Assembly (NCBI GenBank): GCA_014773175.1 | Contig: VXCM01000243.1 | Span: 130,268 to 194,267 of the forward strand | Direction of reading: 5' to 3' | Origin: Lucifuga dentata | Taxonomy: Eukaryota; Chordata; Actinopteri; Ophidiiformes; Bythitidae | Length of the DNA: 64,000 nt | In this document: positions 50,701 to 64,000 of the stretch, piece after piece | Layout: each line of letters opens with the position of its first letter | Numbering within the stretch: position 1 is the first letter of the stretch | The notes under the pieces: generated by a model | The model's database searches: none | Told to the model about the DNA's origin: nothing | Seen by the model: only the letters and a program-made list of their open reading frames with translations | Translations under genes and position numbers: made by a program

Positions 50701-50734
50701 GAATCTCACCTTGAATAATCTGTCGTTGGCTCAT
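44726..50734 (-). CDS. spag6: Sperm-associated antigen 6 (axonemal central-pair protein)
   Basis: Eleven coding exons: 50734-50710, 50608-50513, 50361-50195, 49225-49042, 48562-48357, 47204-47031, 46928-46776, 46655-46464, 45750-45634, 45476-45331, 44789-44726. All introns are GT-AG, the phases agree, and they give 507 residues (human 509). The start MSQRQIIQVFEQYQKAR and the end YYSPGYSEALLDR...YQPA match vertebrate SPAG6, orthologue of Chlamydomonas PF16. The body is tandem armadillo repeats, e.g. LLDVVPTIQQTAALALGRLA, EEFDPGVKEAAAWALGYIAR, LPGIMMLGYVAAHTENLAMA and SEEPESHVKAATVWSIGQIG. The protein stabilises the C1 microtubule of the central pair in motile 9+2 cilia and sperm tails. A strong RFX X-box lies about 83 nt upstream of the ATG, consistent with ciliogenic control. 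Introns carry two repeat copies and several N joins. Confidence 0.95.
45150..45210. repeat. Short interspersed repeat, copy 2
   Basis: A second copy of the repeat at 43789-43850, in the last intron of spag6. The two are about 1.3 kb apart in the same orientation and clearly diverged. Confidence 0.5.
45827..46110. repeat. GGTTCTTTAAAGAACC-type repeat, copy 1
   Basis: This spag6 intron segment contains GGTTCTGTAGAGAATCATCA, then CAGCTTAAAGAAC, and later GATTCTTTAAAGAACA and AAAGGTTCATTG. Such phrases mark an abundant fish MITE-like repeat. The segment includes an N join at 45964 with an adjoining poly-G run. Confidence 0.45.
46930..46963. repeat. (CA)n microsatellite next to spag6 exon 7
   Basis: CA repeat just upstream (transcript sense) of the exon 7 acceptor at 46928. 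Confidence 0.85.
47210..48356. other. spag6 intron 5, no gene feature
   Basis: AT-rich intron between coding exons 6 and 5, containing a poly-T/N join at 48154. Nothing else was recognised. Confidence 0.6.
48706..48930. repeat. GGTTCTTTAAAGAACC-type repeat, copy 2
   Basis: This spag6 intron segment contains GGTTCTCAAGTGGTTCTTTA, then CTACAGAGAACCATCAGCAG, then CTAAAGAAC, and later GGGTTCCACATTGAAC. The CTACAGAGAACCATCA block resembles CTGTAGAGAATCATCA of the copy at 45827. Confidence 0.45.
49230..50190. other. spag6 intron 3, low-complexity and N joins
   Basis: Contains poly-T/N joins (49439, 49818), a (GA)n run at about 49903-49925 and a (TC)n run near 50078. No additional exon was recognised. 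Confidence 0.55.
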
Positions 50735-50816
50735 TTTTATGGAAAATTGCTCCTCTTTTAGTTTTAAAATTCCTCCTCTTTAAGAAAACACTGAAGCAGC
50801 AGGTGCTGTTGTTGGC

Positions 50817-50830
50817 GTTGCCCTGGTAAC
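50817..50830. promoter_or_regulatory. RFX X-box of spag6
   Basis: GTTGCC-CT-GGTAAC fits the X-box consensus GTNRCC-N(0-3)-RGYAAC at every defined base and lies 83 nt upstream of the spag6 ATG. RFX-family factors use such sites to drive cilium genes. The position and symmetry make this a strong motif call; binding is inferred. Confidence 0.7.
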
Positions 50831-50999
50831 AAACAGGAAACACAACGCCCCATTGCGGCTGCTCCGCCAAAGATCGTTTACTATAAAGATGAATCACTCT
50901 CAGTGATCTGTGTTTCTCCGTGATTCTGAGGAATCTGAGCGGAGTGGGAGCTCTGTGTGGATTCATCAGCTCAGTTTGCGATGTCTTTTGTTCCCGCTG

Positions 51000-53190
51000 G
51001 AAACCGCGAATATGTCACCGTGTGTTTGGTGCAGCACTTACTTTCAAACAGAAAGAGAGTTTATGCCTGCTTGTGTATGTCTAAAGAGGAAGTGAATTTG
51101 TTCTTCCGGTCTTTTTTGTAAAACACTTTCTTAGTCTAGAAGTAATTTATAGAGATTTTTTTTTATCATAATCATTTTTTTTTAATCATAATGAGTGCTC
51201 CAAAAGAGCACTCATTAAAACTCATACCTCCGCCAAACCCGTACAAGTCAAAATGTATCTTTGTCTAATAATACACTGGCCTAAACAGAAGAAAATGATT
51301 ATAATAAACATAATGGTTTTCTGGATCTATATATCAAAACTGTTTCCATGCATCATCTCAGCTATAAATTAGCGATGCTGCACGTTTCTTGTCTATTTGT
51401 TACTGTAATACGTTAATGTGGACCGTGTTTAAGCGTAGATTTTTGTACACAAAAATCCTTCTGGATCCTGCTGGATCCGAACCAAATTACACATTTGATC
51501 TATTATGCGATTATGCCTGGATTTTTCATAGAAATTTGTGTATTGCTTTTGAAAAAATTCACAAAATTATTGAAAAATACCTTCTCACAGTGAAAAGAAC
51601 TCATTAAAAAGAAAAAAAAAAAATCCCTGGATCCACCACTGGATTCGGATCCGCACTAAAACTTCATGGATGTTTTTTCCTTGAGCCCTGCCCCACCCTT
51701 CCATCAAGTTTTCTAAAATTGGCTTATAAATTTCTGAATAATTCTTCTGGCAAACAAACCAGCCAAGCAACCAACACGTGAAACGACCTCATCGGCAATG
51801 ATGTTATTGTTGTGTGATTCATAAAATCATTGTTATGCCAACAACCAGAAAAAGGCACTGCTAATAACAATGTGTTAGAAAAGCGAAAAGAAACTATAAA
51901 ACTAAAACTATTTCTCAGCCAGGGCATCGCCTAACTAACTGTCAGCCTATTACATAGCCTATCATAAGCCTAATAAAAGATTACTCTGTTTTTATTCATT
52001 TTTCAAAAGCGTCATGGGATTAATACATTATTCTAGTTACATTTTCAAAGTTTCACTGTCCGACAGGAAGAAAGTTTTTAGATATATTCACAAAATAGGC
52101 TATTTGTCATATAGAAATATTAAATCCAACAACTACACGATTCTTTCTGTGTTTTTTTTTTTTTTTAANTTTTTTTTTTTTTTTAATAAAATATCATTCA
52201 TTCTTTATTTGCTATTAGGCCTTTTCTCACGAGAGTTACAGTAATCACATTGAATTTTATTAGTGACCCTTAATGAGGATAAATAATTCTTTGTATTATA
52301 GCTAAAACATGGCGTATTTTCGTTTAATTACTTCCGTGTGAGGTAATAAAAATTATTGTTTAAAATAAAATTTAAAAAATAAAATATGTCCACTTAAGCG
52401 CGAAACGCGGTAGCTTTCTTATAAAAGACAAACTGAAACTTAAGACTATGATTCCAAATAATAGATTATTTGGACAACTAACTTTTATCAAAGAAATCAT
52501 TTTATCATGACCTCACCTAGCTTATTGGTTTATATTTAAATATACGTTAATATATTTTGTTTAAATATATAATTTTGTACATTATTTAAATAAATTGAAA
52601 TAAAAAACAACGTACATAAGTAATAAGTTGAGCTATCCTTAAACCGGTAATTTTAATGTTAAATAAAATTAAATTAAATTAAACAATGTAGTCATATTCT
52701 TCCACTTGATTAAAAACGGAAAAAATATTGGATTATGTGTTTGATTTTGGTCTGAGATTCAAAATCCCATAAATTCAAATAGCTGAGGGCCATGCAATCG
52801 ATATTTTTAGTGTCGAAAATAATATATATAATCGCCATAATCAGACGTTTTCTCTTCAAAATCGGGGATGGAAATTACGCATAAATTAAATCAGGGAATA
52901 AAAAATATTATGCCAGTTAGGAATTAAAATGATAAAAGATCTACGCGCTTTAAATAAAATTTCCGTTTCAAATTTCAGCGCAGTGAAATCTAATTACTGA
53001 TGTGATAAATCATCTATACACAAATCAGAAGGTTTCTAATAAATTAAATATACACAATCATGAGGTTTCCTGCTGCCTCCTTAATGAAGTTGGAGACATC
53101 TGGCGCTTTGCTTTGTCTGCTGAAGTGAATTAATCTCTTTCATGTCAATCAAAAACCCCCAAAACCCAAACTGATTTCTTTAATAAGTGT
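51000..53190. other. spag6-bmi1 intergenic DNA
   Basis: AT-rich interval between the spag6 promoter and the bmi1 3' end. It holds an interspersed repeat (about 51210-51780) and a poly-T/N join at 52169. No gene was recognised. Confidence 0.55.
51210..51780. mobile_element. Diverged teleost interspersed repeat, unclassified
   Basis: It opens with AACTCATACCTCCGCCAAAC and closes with CTTCTGGCAAACAAACCAGC. Between are CTGGATCCGAACCAAATTAC and GGATTCGGATCCGCACTAAA. Such 'ACCTCCGCCAA' and 'GACAAACAAACAAAC' ends are familiar from abundant fish repeats with inverted-looking halves. The class is unknown to me and the limits are approximate. Confidence 0.45.
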
Positions 53191-53197
53191 AAAATGT

Positions 53198-53203
53198 TTT
53201 ATT
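53198..53203 (-). terminator. bmi1 distal polyadenylation signal
   Basis: AATAAA on the minus strand, about 1.0 kb beyond the bmi1 stop, in the context ATCTAAATAAAACATTTTAC. A nearer AATAAA lies at 53944-53949. The distal one would give a UTR of a length usual for BMI1. Confidence 0.5.
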
Positions 53204-53943
53204 TAGATGTTTTATACTGTGCAACAGTAACAATACAATAAGTTGTCCATACAATCGAGCGATACAAATACGGAAAACACTAAAACATGTGTCATTGAGC
53301 ATGAAATGGAGCTGAACAGAAGCCCAAGACATACTGAAACAAAGGAGGGGAATAACACCATCGCTGATTAAATGTGATTTTAGTTTCTATTTACATTTGG
53401 ATTCTCTAAAACCGCTTAAAGGCGTGCAGGATGGATCCCACTGCAGCTACAATAAAGTTTGTTTTTCCAGTAAAAGCCAAGGTAAAGATTATTTTTCCTC
53501 CACATTATTTCCATAAAAAGTTTTTTTTTTGTTGTTTTTTTGTTTGTTTGTTTGTTTTTTTCCCGCCAAGCACACAGGCTTTTCTTTCTTTACAAGACAG
53601 TTCTGAAATATTCCCCCCAAAAATCCCCTCAAAAGTGAAACTTGGGCTGGCACAAATCCTCTTCCTTTTCCATAATATAAAACACTGCGTTATCATGAGC
53701 ATGCATGTTTTAAATGACGGCTGTAAAATAGCTTAACACACATAATAGTCATGATAAACACGTTTAATTTGAAAAAGTAAAAGAAAATATAAAAGACTAT
53801 GTTCAGTCACTTCTGTAAAATAAAGTTGTAGCTTTAAGGGGGATAAATGCTCATCAAACTTTTTTTTTTTTTTTTTAAACCAGCAGACCAACATCTTCTT
53901 CTTCTTACAAATTAATCCTCAACCACCCAACATCCCTAATCCT

Positions 53944-53949
53944 TTTATT
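53944..53949 (-). terminator. bmi1 proximal polyadenylation signal candidate
   Basis: Minus-strand AATAAA about 270 nt past the bmi1 stop codon. If used, it would give a short UTR isoform lacking both miR-203-type heptamers or retaining at most the one at 53950-53956. Confidence 0.35.
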
Positions 53950-53969
53950 TGAAATGTCTCATCTTGATT

Positions 53970-53986
53970 CCACTAGGTAGGCTATT

Positions 53987-54028
<42 letters not shown>

Positions 54029-54066
54029 AAATAGAGTGAAAGAGAATANCCACTAGGTAGGCTATT

Positions 54067-54106
<40 letters not shown>

Positions 54107-54126
54107 AAATAGAGTGAAAGAGAATA
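53970..54126. repeat. Near-exact 77/79-nt duplication around N, with (GA)n
   Basis: Bases 53970-54048 and 54050-54126 are the same sequence, beginning CCACTAGGTAGGCTATTTAT. They differ only by one GA unit and are separated by N at 54049. It looks like two contig ends covering one GA microsatellite. Confidence 0.85.
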
Positions 54127-54220
54127 ACATTTGTCTAAGTTGGAACTACGTTGGCATGGAAACAGTATTATATAGCTGAGCGCGTGTCTGGCGTTGGCTG
54201 ATGCTGTTCAGGCGTGTGCG

Positions 54221-61811
<7,591 letters not shown>

Positions 61812-62200
61812 CTGGAGGCTCGGGTGGTAATCGATGGGTCTTGAGGCGAATAGACAATGAAAGTTGGGAGGCGATCAGCAGAAAATGAATAGGAGCCGAG
61901 CCGCCATCTTGAAGCAGGCTGCAGACGCTGTCAGTGGCGGAGAGCGCACGGCGGACCGGAGCGCATTTCAGATGTGCGAATAAAACTCCGCTTTTCCTCC
62001 ACGTTTGCTCGCCGTACGCGCGTCCGATCCACGCTTTCCAGACAGCCCGCTCCTCTGTCTTCGACTCGGGAAGGTTCCCACTTCACCCACAGGAACTTTG
62101 CCTCCAAAAAAAATCCGCTTCACCCCCAGTAAAATGCAGCAGTGTGTGTGTGCTCCGTGGAAACTGACACCGTCCCCAAAATGGCTTGTAGTTCGACCGC
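61812..62200 (-). other. bmi1 noncoding exon 1 (5' UTR) and core promoter
   Basis: A donor GAGCCTCCAG then GTATGT lies at 61812/61811. Upstream, the transcript-sense sequence carries TGACAGCG, CGTCTGCAGC, GCTTCAAGATGGCGGC, ATTCATTTTCTGCTGA and AACTTTCATTGTCT in the order I recall from the human BMI1 5' UTR. The start side is not defined; a CpG-rich area runs to about 62230. AAGATGGCGGC is also a classical YY1 motif, so the segment may double as a promoter element. Confidence 0.75.
61875..61907 (-). CDS. Upstream ORF in the bmi1 leader, 10 residues
   Basis: The minus-strand ATG at 61907 is in strong context (A at -3, G at +4) and opens MAARLLFIFC followed by TGA at 61877-61875. From memory, the human BMI1 leader encodes MAAWLAFIFC at the same place, so the start, length, most residues and the stop appear conserved. 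It could lower bmi1 translation. The same bases contain a YY1-type motif, so sequence conservation need not mean translation. Confidence 0.6.
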   Translation of the reverse strand: MAARLLFIFC

Positions 62201-62208
62201 CCCGCTTT

Positions 62209-62220
62209 GGTCACGTGACC
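62209..62220. promoter_or_regulatory. Palindromic E-box GGTCACGTGACC upstream of bmi1
   Basis: A perfect 12-bp palindrome centred on CACGTG, the core bound by MYC/MAX, USF and TFE factors. It lies about 400 nt upstream of the bmi1 exon 1 donor. Mammalian BMI1 is reported as a MYC/MYCN target through a promoter E-box, so this is a reasonable site. Binding is inferred. Confidence 0.55.
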
Positions 62221-62222
62221 CC

Positions 62223-62470
62223 GTTGCTTAAGGGTGCCTAGGAATTAGTGTCGGTGTACGCTGCCGTTCTCAATCTGCGACACATGATATAAAATAGCAC
62301 ACATGTAGACATTTTTGCAGCATTTTGGAGTCAAAACGTAAAGCATTGAGGGATGCGTGGTTTATTGAGGTGAGATGACAACAAGAAGCTGCTTAAGGGC
62401 GCCGAGAAATTACTGTCGGTGTAACCCAGTCTGCTCTTTCTGATGTATGACGCATATAAAATAACCCACA
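62223..62470. repeat. Diverged tandem repeat upstream of bmi1
   Basis: Units starting at 62223 and 62388 align for about 80 nt. They share TTGCTTAAGGG/CTGCTTAAGGG, then TGTCGGTGTA, then ATATAAAATA. The period is about 165 nt. A weaker third unit may begin near 62575 (GATGTGAAAAATAACAGC, then CAAAGTACCTCAATC). It lies between commd3 and bmi1. Confidence 0.55.
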
Positions 62471-62499
62471 ATACGCACTCACAGTTTTCTATACTTTTC

Positions 62500-63200
62500 T
62501 CCACGAAATACCTCGATCTACGCATTAATATGCAAACTACTCCACTATATCTGAAGATTAAAAGTGTTTCAAATAGGCTGCTGATGCTGTGATCTCCTCT
62601 GTGTGATGTGAAAAATAACAGCAGAACACTCACACACACGATGTCGTTTTGACGGTCAAAGTACCTCAATCCACTCCGAGTTTACACGCAGGAACATGAA
62701 ATATCCACGTTTAATCGGCTGTGCACGTCTTTGCGCACAAGCTTGTGACACGACACGCATGTGATAAGATGACTTCGGCGTGAGAGTTTTGTTGCCGGCT
62801 GTCCTGACATCTGCAAAAATGTACAACTTCCACTTGATGAATTAAAGCCTTTTTTTTCCAGCCAGCTCCAAAATGAAGACATGTTGGGTGTTTATGGAAT
62901 CTGAGCCATTGTGGAGCTTCACAAAAGTTTGGAATATTCAGGAGAAAATCTGAAAGGACTCTGACTTAAAAAATAATCTTAAATAGCAATTTTGCTTGCA
63001 AAATCACATTACTCTATGTCGTGCAATCTGATGGTTACATTCCACTACAGGTATATGTGACTGACCTCTGACCCCGCAACACATGTTGGAAGAAACAAAA
63101 TACACTTCTGTCACGCAACTATGGCAACAATCCTATTCAGAGCGATGAGCCCTGACAAAACAGGAGCGATGCGGTGAAAACATCTGCAACATCCTCTGAA
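62500..63200. other. commd3-bmi1 intergenic DNA
   Basis: About 0.7 kb between the predicted commd3 polyadenylation signal and the bmi1 promoter area. Apart from the possible third tandem unit, nothing was recognised. Confidence 0.5.
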
Positions 63201-63201
63201 G

Positions 63202-63207
63202 TTTATT
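63202..63207 (-). terminator. commd3 polyadenylation signal candidate
   Basis: Minus-strand AATAAA about 200 nt past the commd3 stop. An ATTAAA variant lies nearer, at 63274-63279. Confidence 0.45.
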
Positions 63208-63405
63208 CAAACACAGACTTTCCCAGCAAACGAGACACATTAAAAGTCAACATGATTTTTTGTTTTACTCGTTTTAATTGAAATGCAATTCAATAAATGC
63301 CAAGCTTAATTACAAAAGAAGCTATAAAGAGATGATCGTGCCGCAAGAAACCGGTGAGGTTGAGTGCTTTGTGGTGCAGAAAAGGAGAGAAACCGGACAC
63401 CGACA

Positions 63406-64000
63406 TCACATCTGACCGGCTTTCTCCACACTCTTGGCAGCGTCTTTCAGTTTTCCCACCAAATCCTAAAATAAGGACGCATTACTCCACTAAAATATGG
63501 ATCAAAACGCATCAAGCCTGCACATCACAGAGGTAACATTTGAATGACATTTTTTATTCAGTCTGTTAAATAGTCATAGAGTAGCTTTCCCCTAATACAG
63601 GTGTTAACACTCTCCACATATAATTTTACTAAAGATTAGATCAACCTTCAGTTCATTCAGCAATGCAAAATATTAATTTCTGTGGATTCCTTTTATTTTA
63701 GTAGAATTGCAGCAAAAATCGTTTTGGCTCATGTTTCATGAACAAATCCAAAGAGATGGAAAGAAAGTCTTTATTATTGAAGCGCGTCGCATAAGGATAC
63801 AATTTAATAATTTTATTTATTTAAAAACTGCCCAGTCTGAAGAATAAAACTTGTCTTTCAGCTCCAGGAGTCGACCTCTTTTATTTTGGTTCCTGATAAG
63901 AAAGTCTGTAGTGTGCGATTTCTAGATTAAACATTAAGAAAAATAACAGATGAACGTGGATTATCAAGCAGATCAACCAAAACACAATCATCTACCTGTA
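63406..64000 (-). CDS. commd3: COMM domain-containing protein 3, last exon(s)
   Basis: The final coding exon 63465-63406 encodes DLVGKLKDAAKSVEKAGQM and a TGA stop after a good acceptor (TTATTTTAG). This matches the COMMD3 C-terminus as I recall it (DLVGKLKDA.KS). The window's last five bases (64000-63996, TACAG on the minus strand) followed by GTAGATG look like the end of the penultimate exon, giving ..Q before D in phase 0; the intron between is 530 nt. COMMD proteins assemble into the Commander endosomal recycling complex. Position next to bmi1 on the same strand reproduces the human COMMD3-BMI1 order, which supports the call for so short an exon. Confidence 0.85.

Larger units (their letters stand above)
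53198..54220 (-). other. bmi1 3' UTR (predicted)
   Basis: The predicted bmi1 3' UTR between the stop at 54221 and the distal AATAAA. It contains two CATTTCA heptamers on the transcript strand (53956-53950 and 53308-53302) that match the miR-203 seed. A GA-repeat duplication around N at 54049 adds about 78 artificial bases. UTR limits are inferred. Confidence 0.5.

Noticed and set aside
63500..63990. Additional commd3 coding exon
   Set aside because: I searched the minus strand between 63990 and 63466 and found no frame resembling COMMD3; it reads as one intron.

Overview
The window is genomic DNA of a ray-finned (teleost) fish. It has compact genes with small, mostly GT-AG introns, many (CA)n/(GT)n microsatellites, GCTAGC/GTTAGC-rich CpG promoters, fish-type LINE debris, and proteins that read as close orthologues of human ones. 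Gene names rest on recalled human proteins; no alignment or search was run. The gene order armc3 - pip4k2a - spag6 - bmi1 - commd3 matches human chromosome 10p12 (COMMD3, BMI1, SPAG6, PIP4K2A, ARMC3), so this is an old vertebrate synteny block.

Layout: armc3 (minus, 695-8751) has 16 coding exons here and its last exons lie left of base 1. A 3.1 kb head-to-head intergenic interval holds the armc3 and pip4k2a promoters. pip4k2a (plus, 11878-37683) is complete, with 10 coding exons encoding 404 residues; intron 1 is 13.5 kb and intron 6 is 6.7 kb. The 37.7-44.7 kb interval holds its 3' UTR and low-complexity DNA. spag6 (minus, 44726-50734) is complete, with 11 coding exons encoding 507 residues. 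A repeat-bearing AT-rich intergenic interval follows. bmi1 (minus, 54221-58590 coding, noncoding exon 1 near 61812-62200) is complete, with 9 coding exons encoding 333 residues. The right edge carries the last coding exon of commd3 (minus), with the end of its penultimate exon touching base 64000.

Functionally, armc3 and spag6 are armadillo-repeat proteins of motile cilia and sperm flagella, and each has an RFX-type X-box candidate upstream. pip4k2a is a type II phosphoinositide kinase, bmi1 is a PRC1 RING subunit, and commd3 belongs to the COMMD/Commander endosomal complex. Noteworthy points are a short upstream ORF in the bmi1 leader that seems shared with human, a probable GC-AG intron in armc3, a 5'-truncated LINE with a clean 14-bp target duplication inside an older repeat, and a MITE-like family with long terminal inverted repeats present in three copies. 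There are 28 single-N joins; three sit between duplicated flanks (two of exactly 66 nt) and look like assembly artefacts. I saw no bacterial, viral, tRNA, rRNA or CRISPR features, and no clearly new multi-gene system.
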